64,000 nucleotides of DNA from Bacteroidota bacterium. Lineage in GTDB: Bacteria > Bacteroidota > Bacteroidia > Bacteroidales > DTGW01. The notes under the pieces are model-generated. The model was not told the DNA's origin, did no database searches, and worked only from the letters and a program-made list of their open reading frames with translations. Shown piece by piece: positions 17,325-25,799 of the stretch. Each line of letters opens with the position of its first letter. Position 1 is the stretch's first letter. The stretch covers positions 1 to 64,000 of the forward strand of contig JAKPQD010000273.1 in the NCBI GenBank assembly GCA_029572965.1. Reading direction: 5' to 3'. A program made the translations under genes and the position numbers.

Positions 17325-17649
17325 ATGAATTCTTATAGAGATTTGATTGTATGGCAGAAAGCTATTGAATTGGTAAAACAAATCTATGCACTTACTAAGC
17401 AATTACTGAAAGAAGAAATTTTTTCGCTAACATCTCAAAGAAGTGCAATGTCTATCCCTTCAGGCATTGCAGAAAGATATGGATATCAACATACACTTTC
17501 TGGAAATAAAGTGGAGGTTCTTTGTTTGCATTACAAACCCGGTTCGAAATAGCTATAAAAGTAAATTTCATCTCGAGGGAATATGCTAAAACTATTTATA
17601 GAAAAAGATGTTAAATAGCCTGATAAAAAAGCTAAGAGAGAAAAAATGA
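17325..17649 (+). pseudogene. Four-helix-bundle protein (23S rRNA IVS/S23 family), frameshifted
   Basis: The first 60 codons read as this family (YRDLIVWQKAIELVKQIYAL; SQRSAMSIPSGIAERYG). Near 17510 the frame is lost and a short segment is missing. The -1 frame then resumes the family sequence (GGSLFALQTRFEIAIKVNF, then ISREYAKTIY). A second shift near 17605 puts the expected C-terminus KMLNSLIKKLREKK, with its stop at 17647-17649, in a third frame. Two shifts plus a deletion make this a decayed gene rather than a sequencing slip. The ATG at 17325 is preferred over a TTG at 17319. Intact members are small helical bundles of uncertain role. Confidence 0.8.
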
Positions 17650-17713
17650 GGCGAAAGGAGAAAAGCAAAAAATGTAATTGCCTTTTGACTTTTATACAAA
17701 AAATTTATATCCT

Positions 17714-19009
17714 ATGCGTACAACACCAATAAACAGTTACTTTTTTGAAAAAAACAGACAAAAACTGTTGAAAATACTGCCACCACATTCTTTAGCCATA
17801 ATACCTGCCGCAAGTAATATAATTTCTACTGCTGACCAACATTATCCATTCAGACAAAACAGTGATTTTTATTACTTAACAGGTATAAACCATCCCAATG
17901 CTATTCTAATGCTTTCGCCCGACCATGACAAAGCTGAATTTCGGGAAGTTTTGTTTATCCCCGAAATTACAGAACACGATAAAACGTGGAACGGCAATAT
18001 TTTAACTTCCGAAAAAGCTACCCTCTTATCAGGAATAAAGAAAATAATGTTGGCTAATGAATTTGAAGCAATCGTTTCAAGCTTCGCCGAAAAAATAAAA
18101 ACATTTTACCTGCCAATTACAGATATTGCAAAAACCGCATACGACATTCCGGTTAATCAGCGCAAGCTGGCACATTATATACAAGAGGTTCATCCCTTGC
18201 ATCACTTTGAACGCCTGAGCCCTATCATTCACAGCTTAAGAAGAATCAAGGAAGAAGCGGAAATACAACAAATCAAAAAAGCCATTGACATTACCCGCAA
18301 AGGTTTTCTCAGTTCTCTGAAAGTAATCAGCCCGGGGAAAAGGGAATACGAGATTGAAGCTGAAATAACAGCCGAATTTATTCGAAATGGAGCAAATGGG
18401 CATGGATTTTTGCCAATTATTGCAAGTGGGGCAAATGCATGTATCTTGCACTACATCAATAATGACTGCATTTGCAACGATGGTGACCTTATTTTGATGG
18501 ATATTGGCGCTGAACACAACTATTACAATGCAGACATTACGCGAACTGTCCCTGTAAACGGCCGATTTACAAGCAGGCAACGCCAAGTGTATGAAGCCGT
18601 GTACAGGCTTCACAACAACATCATATCTATGATAAAGCCAGGTATTTCTATTGAAGCACTAAACCAACAAACAATACCTTTTATTGAAAAAGAGCTTGTT
18701 GACCTCAAACTAATTACACCAGCAGAGCTCAAAAAGCAACTACCCGAAAAACTTTTGTACAGAAAATATCTGATGCACGGAGTAGCCCACTCATTAGGAA
18801 TTGATGTACATGACCCCAACAACAAACATGATACGCTGGAAGAAAATATGGTTATTACCTGCGAACCTGGCATATATATTGCAGAAGAAGGTATTGGCAT
18901 TCGTCTTGAAAATGATATCCTGATAACTCAGGATGGTGGTATCAACTTAAGTATTGACATCCCTATTGACGCTGATGCCATTGAATCATTAATGCACAAT
19001 AAATATTGA
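17714..19009 (+). CDS. pepP: Xaa-Pro aminopeptidase (aminopeptidase P)
   Basis: Metallopeptidase of 431 residues from the ATG at 17714; a TTG at 17678 would extend it without family support. The N-terminal AMP_N domain shows HYPFRQNSDFYYLTGINHPNA, and the pita-bread C-terminal domain holds the metal ligands. These are the Asp pair in LILMDIGAEHNYYNADITRT, His in HGVAHSLGIDVHD, Glu in CEPGIYI and Glu in GIRLENDILI. It removes N-terminal residues before proline and requires two Mn2+ or similar ions. It is cytosolic, with no signal peptide, and is followed 61 bases later by nhaA. Confidence 0.95.
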   Translation: MRTTPINSYFFEKNRQKLLKILPPHSLAIIPAASNIISTADQHYPFRQNSDFYYLTGINHPNAILMLSPDHDKAEFREVLFIPEITEHDKTWNGNILTSEKATLLSGIKKIMLANEFEAIVSSFAEKIKTFYLPITDIAKTAYDIPVNQRKLAHYIQEVHPLHHFERLSPIIHSLRRIKEEAEIQQIKKAIDITRKGFLSSLKVISPGKREYEIEAEITAEFIRNGANGHGFLPIIASGANACILHYINNDCICNDGDLILMDIGAEHNYYNADITRTVPVNGRFTSRQRQVYEAVYRLHNNIISMIKPGISIEALNQQTIPFIEKELVDLKLITPAELKKQLPEKLLYRKYLMHGVAHSLGIDVHDPNNKHDTLEENMVITCEPGIYIAEEGIGIRLENDILITQDGGINLSIDIPIDADAIESLMHNKY

Positions 19010-19070
19010 ATATTAGCAACCTAAAAAAATTGTTTTCCTAATTTTACAAACTGATAAACAAATTTTCACC

Positions 19071-20234
19071 ATGATAAAGAAAAGAATTTCAGAAACAAGG
19101 TTTTCAAAGATTTTCAAAGAATTTTTGGAAAACGAGAAAACAGGGGGTATTATTCTTGTTGCAGTCACAATTATATCATTAATATTGGCCAATACTTCAT
19201 GGCATGATGCCTACAAAAGTATTTGGGGGTTTCCGGTTGCCAACCACAACTTAGAACATTGGATCAACGATGGCCTAATGACCGTGTTTTTTCTTTTAAT
19301 AGGTTTAGAAATCAAAAGAGAAATATACAAAGGAGAACTATCTAACATCAAAAATGCCTCTCTGCCAGTATTTGGGGCTTTAGGAGGGATGATTGTCCCC
19401 GCGCTGCTATATACAGCATTCAATATTGGAAAAATAACCCAATCAGGTACAGGCATCCCCATGGCTACTGATATAGCCTTCTCCATTGGGATATTGTCAC
19501 TGCTTGGCAACAAAGTCCCAGCTTCTCTAAAAATCTTTTTAACGGCATTGGCCATCATTGATGACTTGGGCGCCATTATAGTTATCGCCTTGTTTTATAC
19601 TTCGGACCTTTCTGTTCTCAACTTATTAATAGCCCTTGGTATATTTGGGATATTGCTTTTATTTAATTATTTTAAATTTAAAAAACTCTTTATTTACCTC
19701 ATAGGAGGGACAATTATGTGGTATTTTATGCTACATTCAGGAGTTCATGCCACTATCACCGGAGTATTGCTTGCTTTTGCCATACCATTTGTCGATGGCA
19801 GCAAAAAATCGCCTTCTTCTATTCTTGAACATGCGTTGCAAAAGCCAGTCCCATTTATCATTTTACCTATATTTGCCATGGCCAATACCTGTATTGTTAT
19901 TGAGCCCAACTGGTTTGCATCGCTTACCCACGATAACAGCATTGGTATAATGACAGGGCTCATTTTTGGCAAACCTATTGGAATATTTTTATTTGCTTTT
20001 GCAAGTGTTGCGTTGGGATGGAGTGCCCTTCCAAAAGACTTAAAATGGACTAATATTATTGGTGCCGGAATTATAGCCGGTATCGGGTTTACCATGTCTA
20101 TCTTCATTACATTGCTTGCATTTGACGACCCTCATCTTGTTGCAGGCTCAAAAATAGCTATCCTTTTAGCCTCTTTAACAGCCGGAATAATAGGTTATAT
20201 ATATTTAAAACTAAATTTAAAAAACAAAAAATAA
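19071..20234 (+). CDS. nhaA: Na+/H+ antiporter NhaA
   Basis: Inner-membrane antiporter of 387 residues with about 12 hydrophobic helices. The characteristic sequences are NDGLMTVFFLLIGLEIKRE, TDIAFSIGIL and ALAIIDDLGAIIVIALFY, whose Asp pair is the transport site. GVHATITGVLLAF and the final GIGFTMSIFITLLAF are also family blocks. It exports Na+ in exchange for H+, suiting life in saline or alkaline conditions or alongside ion-pumping enzymes such as Ech. It is a single gene between pepP and sppA. Confidence 0.97.
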   Translation: MIKKRISETRFSKIFKEFLENEKTGGIILVAVTIISLILANTSWHDAYKSIWGFPVANHNLEHWINDGLMTVFFLLIGLEIKREIYKGELSNIKNASLPVFGALGGMIVPALLYTAFNIGKITQSGTGIPMATDIAFSIGILSLLGNKVPASLKIFLTALAIIDDLGAIIVIALFYTSDLSVLNLLIALGIFGILLLFNYFKFKKLFIYLIGGTIMWYFMLHSGVHATITGVLLAFAIPFVDGSKKSPSSILEHALQKPVPFIILPIFAMANTCIVIEPNWFASLTHDNSIGIMTGLIFGKPIGIFLFAFASVALGWSALPKDLKWTNIIGAGIIAGIGFTMSIFITLLAFDDPHLVAGSKIAILLASLTAGIIGYIYLKLNLKNKK

Positions 20235-20290
20235 GCCACTGAAAGCATTGTAAATAACTTAGTGAAAATTATGTTTAAGCCTTTTATTTA

Positions 20291-20298
20291 TAATTTTG
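20291..20298 (+). promoter_or_regulatory. Possible -7 element for sppA
   Basis: TAATTTTG matches TAnnTTTG and lies 53 bases before the sppA start. The -33 region has no clear TTTG. Confidence 0.3.
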
Positions 20299-20350
20299 TT
20301 TCGGGAAAATATGACCTTTGTTGTCTTATCAGAAATAAAAATAAAACTTT

Positions 20351-22114
20351 ATGAAAAGCTTCTTTAAAACCTTATTGGCCTCAATATTAGGCGTTTTTAT
20401 AGCCGGCATCATTATGTTTTTTGTCTTTATTGGCATTATGAGTGCTTTAGTTTCAGACATGGAAAAAGCTACCAGCATTGAACCCAACAGCATATTAAAG
20501 CTCACTCTTGAAAATGAAATTGTTGAAAGAAGCTCCAAAGGGATTCTTGACAATATTGACATAGGCTACGGACAATCTAAACAAGACGGGCTTAACGAAA
20601 TTCTTGAAAACATTGAAAAAGCAAAAGTTGACCCCAACATTCGGGGCATCTACTTAGAGCTTTCAGTTATTCAGGCAAGTATTGGAACCATTTCAGAGAT
20701 ACGCAATGCCCTTCTCCAATTCAAAACTTCAGGAAAGAAGATCATTGCTTATGGCGAATACATGTCACAAGGAGCTTATTATCTCGCATCTGTAGCTGAC
20801 GAAGTATATCTAAACCCAGAAGGTAGTATCATCTTCAAAGGGGCACAGGCTGAAGTGATGTTCTTTAAAGGCGCTTTGGACAAGTTAGGCATCGAAGCCC
20901 AAATTATACGTCATGGTAAATTTAAAAGTGCCGTAGAACCTTTTTTGAACAACAAGATGAGCCCCGAAAACCGCGAGCAACTTCAGGCAATGCTCGATGC
21001 TATTTGGAACAACACAGTAAATGACATTGCAAAATCAAGAAATATAAGCCCTGAAAAAGTAAAAAAAATAGCAAACACCCTCAATACATCAGATGCTGAT
21101 AGTTGTGTTGCAACAGGCATAGTTGACAGTCTGTTATATAAAGACCAGATTTTCGCTAAGCTCTTAAAAATAAGTGGTTCAAGCAACAAGGAACCCAAAC
21201 TGGTGACTTTGGCTAAATACAAAAATGTTCCTAAAGCTGTTACGGGTGAGGGCGTTGCCAAAAACAAAATTGCTGTAGTCTATGCCTTTGGCGATGTAGT
21301 GATGGGAGATGCCGCAGATGGGTATATTTCGTCAGAAAAGATTTCAGCAGCATTGCGCAAAGCCCGCAAAGACACGTCAATCAAAGCAGTTGTGTTCCGT
21401 ATCAACTCTCCTGGTGGCAGCGCTCTGGCTTCGGATATCATTTGGCGTGAAGTAGCCCTTACTGTTGCTGAAAAACCTGTAGTAGCTTCTATGGGCGATT
21501 TAGCTGCCAGCGGAGGTTATTACATTGCTTGCCCTGCCAGTTATATCATAGCGCAACCTTCAACCATTACAGGTTCAATAGGTGTTTTTGGAGTGATGTT
21601 CAACGCCAAAAAATTGTTAAATGAAAAACTGGGCATTACCACCGATGTAGTAAAGACTGAAGGACACTCAGACTTCCCATCCGGGACAAGGGCTATGGAC
21701 CAATACGAACAAAAAGTGATGCTTAGCCAGATTGAACGTATTTACAACACCTTTATCAATCACGTTGCTGAAGGCCGAAAAATGAAAGCTGAAGATGTTG
21801 ACAATATTGGACAAGGCCGTGTTTGGGCTGCTACAGATGCCCTCAAAATCGGACTGGTTGACACCTTAGGCTATATAGATGATGCCATTGCAAAAGCAGC
21901 AAAAATGGCTAAAGTTGAAAAGTATAGGGTTGTAAACCTCCCTTTACAACAAGACCCATGGGAAAAGTTTATCAACGAGCTATCTGGTGAAGTTATGATG
22001 AAATTGTTCACCGGAAAATATGCAGAATATACAAAGTATATTCGTATAGCTAACAAAGTACATAGTATGCAAGGCATTCAAGCCCGTTTACCTTTTGAAT
22101 TAGACGCAGAATAA
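20351..22114 (+). CDS. sppA: Signal peptide peptidase SppA, 67K type
   Basis: Membrane-anchored serine protease of 587 residues with tandem S49 domains, the long 67K form. One N-terminal helix (LLASILGVFIAGIIMFFVFIG) anchors it. The second domain has the nucleophile in GDLAASGGYYIACPA, and the first supplies the general-base lysine region (RHGKFKSAVEPFLNNKMS). A PGGSALASD loop precedes the active site. It degrades cleaved signal peptides and other membrane-associated peptides at the periplasmic side. A 66-residue membrane gene follows after 5 bases and is probably cotranscribed. Confidence 0.95.
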   Translation: MKSFFKTLLASILGVFIAGIIMFFVFIGIMSALVSDMEKATSIEPNSILKLTLENEIVERSSKGILDNIDIGYGQSKQDGLNEILENIEKAKVDPNIRGIYLELSVIQASIGTISEIRNALLQFKTSGKKIIAYGEYMSQGAYYLASVADEVYLNPEGSIIFKGAQAEVMFFKGALDKLGIEAQIIRHGKFKSAVEPFLNNKMSPENREQLQAMLDAIWNNTVNDIAKSRNISPEKVKKIANTLNTSDADSCVATGIVDSLLYKDQIFAKLLKISGSSNKEPKLVTLAKYKNVPKAVTGEGVAKNKIAVVYAFGDVVMGDAADGYISSEKISAALRKARKDTSIKAVVFRINSPGGSALASDIIWREVALTVAEKPVVASMGDLAASGGYYIACPASYIIAQPSTITGSIGVFGVMFNAKKLLNEKLGITTDVVKTEGHSDFPSGTRAMDQYEQKVMLSQIERIYNTFINHVAEGRKMKAEDVDNIGQGRVWAATDALKIGLVDTLGYIDDAIAKAAKMAKVEKYRVVNLPLQQDPWEKFINELSGEVMMKLFTGKYAEYTKYIRIANKVHSMQGIQARLPFELDAE

Positions 22115-22119
22115 GAAAG

Positions 22120-22320
22120 ATGTTTGGAAGTATTTTAGGAGGGCTCATCATAGTAGGGTTTGCGGTAGGCTTTGTTTATACCGCATTCATTATTTTACAC
22201 GAAACTTACAAAAAGCCTATTTTCAAATATGCCTTTATGGCCATGATTACGCTCTTGCCCATTATTGGAATCATTGGATATTGGGTAATTTACAAGAAAA
22301 AGAAAGATTGGATTATTTAA
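22120..22320 (+). CDS. Small two-helix membrane protein
   Basis: Protein of 66 residues with two hydrophobic segments: GGLIIVGFAVGFVYTAFIIL and FMAMITLLPIIGIIGYWVIY. A short polar loop (HETYKKPIF) separates them and the tail is basic (KKKKDW). The second helix pattern LLPIIGIIGYWVIYK resembles the phospholipase-D-nuclease N-terminal helical motif, but no enzymatic domain follows. It lies 5 bases after sppA and is likely coupled to it; its stop overlaps the convergent rsmA gene by 4 bases. The function is unknown. Confidence 0.6.
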   Translation: MFGSILGGLIIVGFAVGFVYTAFIILHETYKKPIFKYAFMAMITLLPIIGIIGYWVIYKKKKDWII

Positions 22321-23081
22321 TCTTTTGGCTCCAGCATCTTTGTTAACTCTATAAACTCCTCAACACATAACTGTTCAGGGCGTTTGTCAAATACCGGGTC
22401 CGCAAGCGCCTCAGGAGGATAAAGTGGACGAAGCGAATTTCGCATTGTTTTGCGACGTTGGTTGAATGCCGTTTTTACCACAGTAAAAAACATCTTTTCG
22501 TCACAAGGCAATTCAAGTCTCCAGTTTCGTTTAAGCCGTATCACAGCGCTTTTTACTTTAGGCGGAGGTGTAAACACATGTTCGTGTACGGTAAACAAAT
22601 ATTCAATATCATAAAAAGCCTGTAAAAAAACACTAAGAATGCCGTAGGTTTTAGAACCGGGAGGTTCTGCAATACGCTCTGCCACCTCTTTTTGTACCAT
22701 GCACACGACTTGGGTTATCTGCTGTTTATTTTCCAACACTTTGAAAAATATCTGGCTGGAAATATTATATGGCAGATTGCCAATAATACATGTATTGTTT
22801 TTCAAAAGGTTTTGCAAGTCAGCCCTCAGAAAATCCTGACGAAAGAGCTTACTTTCACTGATAATATTGTTATTTGTAAGATATTCAACCGATTCGCGGT
22901 CTATCTCAATGGCAATAAAATTTTCAATTTTTTTTACAAGAAATTGCGTCAAAACGCCCATTCCCGGGCCTATTTCAATGACAAGGCCAGGTTGACCTTC
23001 TATTGCCTCAACAATCTTCAAAGCAATATTCTGATCATTCAGAAAATGCTGGCCTAATTTTTTTTTGGCTTGTACAAACAT
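22317..23081 (-). CDS. rsmA: 16S rRNA dimethyladenosine transferase RsmA (KsgA)
   Basis: SAM-dependent methyltransferase of 254 residues that dimethylates two adjacent adenosines near the 3' end of 16S rRNA. The start KKLGQHFLNDQNIA is the family signature. It is followed by the SAM-binding EIGPGMGVLTQFL, the acidic EIDRES and the catalytic NLPYNISSQI. The C-terminal helical domain contains FNQRRKTMRNSL. Its stop is convergent with the small membrane gene. The start codon overlaps the stop of the preceding SRPBCC gene by one base, so the two are coupled. Confidence 0.97.
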   Translation of the reverse strand: MFVQAKKKLGQHFLNDQNIALKIVEAIEGQPGLVIEIGPGMGVLTQFLVKKIENFIAIEIDRESVEYLTNNNIISESKLFRQDFLRADLQNLLKNNTCIIGNLPYNISSQIFFKVLENKQQITQVVCMVQKEVAERIAEPPGSKTYGILSVFLQAFYDIEYLFTVHEHVFTPPPKVKSAVIRLKRNWRLELPCDEKMFFTVVKTAFNQRRKTMRNSLRPLYPPEALADPVFDKRPEQLCVEEFIELTKMLEPKD

Positions 23082-23497
23082 CAGTTATAGCTGAAGTTTT
23101 GTTGCTCAATTCGGTCAATCATAGAATTCAAAGCTTTTTCTACCTGCCCTTTGAACATTGCAGCCATAAACGGGTTAGATTCAAAAGCCAACGTCAGCTT
23201 AATGCGGGTATCCATAGTTGCCACCTCCTTCAATTGTACCCAAAAAGTAAAACTATACTTCGAGATCTCCGAAGAAATAATCTTTACAAGCGAATTGGGC
23301 TTTCTTTCAACAATTTTCAGCCCTACTAACCCCACCATATCTGCCTCAAACGAGCAGGTATCTTCAGTTGCCTGAAAATTACGCAACTTATCTTTAGGGA
23401 TAAACTGTGTCATGTTTCTGAAGTCTGAAAACAACCTATACAAAGCCTCAGTATTGACAGGCATTTTACCAACACGGCTCTCTACTTTTACCTCCAT
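23081..23497 (-). CDS. SRPBCC/START-like family protein
   Basis: Protein of about 138 residues from the ATG at 23497, which directly follows the pyrE stop; a start upstream at 23530 would run into pyrE. The pattern MEVKVESRVGKMPVNTEALYR, a core of alternating strands (VKIISSEISKYSFTFWVQL; TRIKLTLAFESN) and a long C-terminal amphipathic helix (VEKALNSMIDRIEQQ) fit the SRPBCC hydrophobic-pocket fold. The ligand and role are unknown. It is translationally linked with pyrE and rsmA. Confidence 0.75.
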   Translation of the reverse strand: MEVKVESRVGKMPVNTEALYRLFSDFRNMTQFIPKDKLRNFQATEDTCSFEADMVGLVGLKIVERKPNSLVKIISSEISKYSFTFWVQLKEVATMDTRIKLTLAFESNPFMAAMFKGQVEKALNSMIDRIEQQNFSYN

Positions 23498-23498
23498 A

Positions 23499-24131
23499 TT
23501 ATGCATTCCCCCATTTATCCGGTGCAACACGCCATTCTTTGAGCAGGTTCAAATGGCTCGGATTGATATATCCCCATGAAATAGCCTGTTCTAAAAGAGT
23601 GTCATAATCCGACAATGTATAAACATTGATACCTGCTTTTTTAAAATTCTGACTTGCCGATTCGAACCCATAAGTAAATATAGCCACCATGCCAAGAACA
23701 TCGGCTTTGGCATTTCTCAATGCCTCAACAGCTTTAATACTACTTCCTCCGGTAGATATAAGATCTTCAATTACAACAACCTTCTGACCTGGCTCAAGGT
23801 TTCCTTCAATAAGATTGGCCATTCCGTGATCTTTAGGGGCAGAACGGACATAACAAAATGGTTTTTTCAGCAAATCAGCCACCAGCGCACCCTGAGCAAT
23901 AGCCCCTGTTGCAACACCTGCAATAACATCAGGTTCCGGGAACTTTTTATTGATCATATCAACGAAAGCATTTTTAATATATTCGCGGATAGCCGGGAAT
24001 GCCAATGTTTTTCTATTATCGCAATAAATAGGCGATTTCCAGCCCGATGCCCAAGTAAAAGGTTCTTCAGGACGAAGTTTTACCGACTGGCTTTCAATCA
24101 AAAATTGAGCAATTTTTTTGCTATATTCCAT
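23499..24131 (-). CDS. pyrE: Orotate phosphoribosyltransferase
   Basis: De novo pyrimidine enzyme of 210 residues that makes OMP from orotate and PRPP. It shows the PRPP loop VVVIEDLISTGGSSIKAVEAL, the substrate region FTWASGWKSPIYCDNR near the N-terminus and YVRSAPKDHG, the catalytic loop. Length and motif order match bacterial PyrE. It is the first gene of a three-gene group with the SRPBCC gene and rsmA, divergent from the NUDIX gene. A TACATTTG -7-like element (24168-24175) lies about 40 bases upstream. Confidence 0.96.
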   Translation of the reverse strand: MEYSKKIAQFLIESQSVKLRPEEPFTWASGWKSPIYCDNRKTLAFPAIREYIKNAFVDMINKKFPEPDVIAGVATGAIAQGALVADLLKKPFCYVRSAPKDHGMANLIEGNLEPGQKVVVIEDLISTGGSSIKAVEALRNAKADVLGMVAIFTYGFESASQNFKKAGINVYTLSDYDTLLEQAISWGYINPSHLNLLKEWRVAPDKWGNA

Positions 24132-24167
24132 ATCTTTACAACGTTTTTACACTTATAATTCAGGCCA

Positions 24168-24175
24168 CAAATGTA
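24168..24175 (-). promoter_or_regulatory. Possible -7 element for pyrE, overlapping the NUDIX start codon
   Basis: The minus strand reads TACATTTG, an exact TAnnTTTG match. It covers the ATG (24171) of the divergent NUDIX gene. A TTG lies 15 bases further upstream, closer than the usual 19, so the call is tentative. Confidence 0.3.
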
Positions 24176-24785
24176 TAAAGTTTTTTTTAACAATAGCTTT
24201 TTAGTCATAGCTAATAAAAACGAGGCTGACAAGATTAAACTGCAAGCAATCCCCTTTGAAAATGAAAAACAATTTATTGATTGGCTTGCTACAGCTCAAA
24301 ACAATAATACCTCTGAAACAAAATGTTTTACAACAGAAGATGTAGAGGGTACTTTTAAACTTTTTGCTTCGAAGTTCAGGATTATTGAAGCTGCAGGAGG
24401 CTTGGTCGAAAATGCAGATAAAAATTTTTTGATGATTTTCAGACGTGGCAAATGGGATATGGCCAAAGGTAAAATAGACAAAGGCGAAACCCCCGAAAAA
24501 GCAGCTATTAGAGAGGTAGAAGAAGAAACCGGAGCTAAAAAGCTTTCTATCAACAGGTTTTTTCAACATACTTATCATCTTTATTTTTTAAAAGAAGAAT
24601 TGGTTTTGAAAAAAACCCACTGGTACCTTATGCAGTGTAAGTCAAACAAAAACCTTCAACCCCAAACATCTGAAGATATAGAACGTGCTTTGTGGTTACC
24701 TTACAACGAAATAATCCCTCTTAAACCTTTAATGCATGGCTCCATTCGCGATATTATTGAAAATTATTTCGAGAATAAAGAATAA
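24171..24785 (+). CDS. NUDIX hydrolase
   Basis: Protein of 204 residues with a full Nudix box, GKIDKGETPEKAAIREVEEE-TG, in the second half. The glutamates of REVEEE bind the metal. The N-terminal 75 residues form a separate domain without recognisable motifs, and the wider context (RRGKWDMAKGK) resembles Bacteroidota Nudix proteins with this layout. The enzymes hydrolyse nucleoside diphosphate-linked compounds; the substrate is not evident. The start codon lies only 40 bases from pyrE, in divergent orientation. Confidence 0.92.
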   Translation: MYKVFFNNSFLVIANKNEADKIKLQAIPFENEKQFIDWLATAQNNNTSETKCFTTEDVEGTFKLFASKFRIIEAAGGLVENADKNFLMIFRRGKWDMAKGKIDKGETPEKAAIREVEEETGAKKLSINRFFQHTYHLYFLKEELVLKKTHWYLMQCKSNKNLQPQTSEDIERALWLPYNEIIPLKPLMHGSIRDIIENYFENKE

Positions 24786-24907
24786 TCGCAATAGTCAAAT
24801 TTTTTGACGAGCATCAATTGAAAAATAACACACACACCTGCCCATTTTTTTGTTTTTCATTAACTTAGTACCATTAAGTCAACAAAAAAAATAGCAGACA
24901 GGCATTT

Positions 24908-25281
24908 ATGAAAAGAGTCTTTGCCATAGAAGACAACGATACAAATTATTATTTGCTGGAAGAAATCCTTTCAGAATATAATGTAGAAATGGTAAGAGCT
25001 GCAGATGGAAAAGAATTTTATAATATCATGCAAAAAAACCGGTAAGGTTTGACCTGATACTTATGGACCTTATGCTTCCAGACACTGATGGCATTGAGTT
25101 GACAAAATTCTTAATTAACGAACGATTTAAAGTCCCTATTGTTTTTATTAGCGCCTACACTGAACGATGTGAAGAAATATATGATCTTGGCATCGAATAT
25201 TTCCTCAACAAACCTGTCTTACCTGAGCTATTTCTCAGCATTGTCAGCAAATATATTGAGCTGGAAGAAAAATGTAAATAA
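24908..25281 (+). CDS. Single-domain response regulator, frame interrupted at A_AAA_AAC
   Basis: Reading from the ATG at 24908, the first 44 codons give a receiver-domain N-terminus (RVFAIEDNDTNYYLL), then a TAA at 25043-25045. A -1 shift on the heptamer at 25033-25039 restores the frame to 25281. The resulting 124-residue CheY-like protein is complete, with the acidic pair Glu8-Asp9, phosphoacceptor Asp54 in LILMDLMLPDTDG, FISAYTE and the NKP lysine. No output domain is present. Whether the full protein is made by programmed frameshifting, or the gene is broken or mis-sequenced, cannot be told here. A candidate kinase partner is not adjacent. Confidence 0.75.
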
Positions 25282-25311
25282 AAATCCCGAAAGACAAACC
25301 TCCCGGGATTT
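25282..25311. terminator. Bidirectional terminator between the response regulator and ech
   Basis: AAATCCCG (25282-25289) pairs with CGGGATTT (25304-25311) around a 14-base loop, between two convergent genes. A/T-rich tracts on both sides allow use in either direction. Confidence 0.7.
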
Positions 25312-25339
25312 ATTATTTAGGTCTAAAACAAAAAGCTAA

Positions 25340-25774
25340 TTATTCAGCAGCCCCTTCAGCAGATTTTGAAGCAGCAGCGGCTTTTTTAGCAGCCATGTAT
25401 GCAGCACGGCTCTTTAATGCTTCATCATAAGTGACCTTCCAACTGTTGTTGATATTTTCATTTTTAACAGCAGGGGTACCAGGAGTAGCCGATTGCATCA
25501 AGGCCCCATCTTTTGGGCATTGACGGACACATTCGCCACAATAAATACATACAGCACGATTGTAGTGGTATGTTTGTTTTCCATCCATATCTTGTGAAAA
25601 CACAATAGCGCCTGGAGGACATACCATCTCGCATTTGCGGCACCAAATACAAAGTTCAGGGTTATGAACTATCATCCCCCTGTAGTCTTCCGGGATATAT
25701 GTTTTTTCAAATGGATATTTTACCGTAGCTGGCTTCCTGAAAAGGTTTGTTAACGCTTCGAAAAATGATTTCAT
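25340..25774 (-). CDS. echF: Ech-type hydrogenase ferredoxin-like subunit (EchF)
   Basis: Iron-sulfur subunit of 144 residues, NuoI-like. Two [4Fe-4S] motifs are visible: CIWCRKCEMVCPP (Cys42, 45, 48, 52) and CIYCGECVRQCP (Cys76, 79, 82, 86). They form the entry wire from ferredoxin to the small subunit. The C-terminus is an Ala/Lys-rich helix (MAAKKAAAASKSAEGAAE), longer than in many EchF proteins and without motifs. It is the last gene of the operon, 25 bases after echE. Confidence 0.92.
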   Translation of the reverse strand: MKSFFEALTNLFRKPATVKYPFEKTYIPEDYRGMIVHNPELCIWCRKCEMVCPPGAIVFSQDMDGKQTYHYNRAVCIYCGECVRQCPKDGALMQSATPGTPAVKNENINNSWKVTYDEALKSRAAYMAAKKAAAASKSAEGAAE

Positions 25775-25799
25775 GGTTACTTCTGTTAACAGTTTATAA

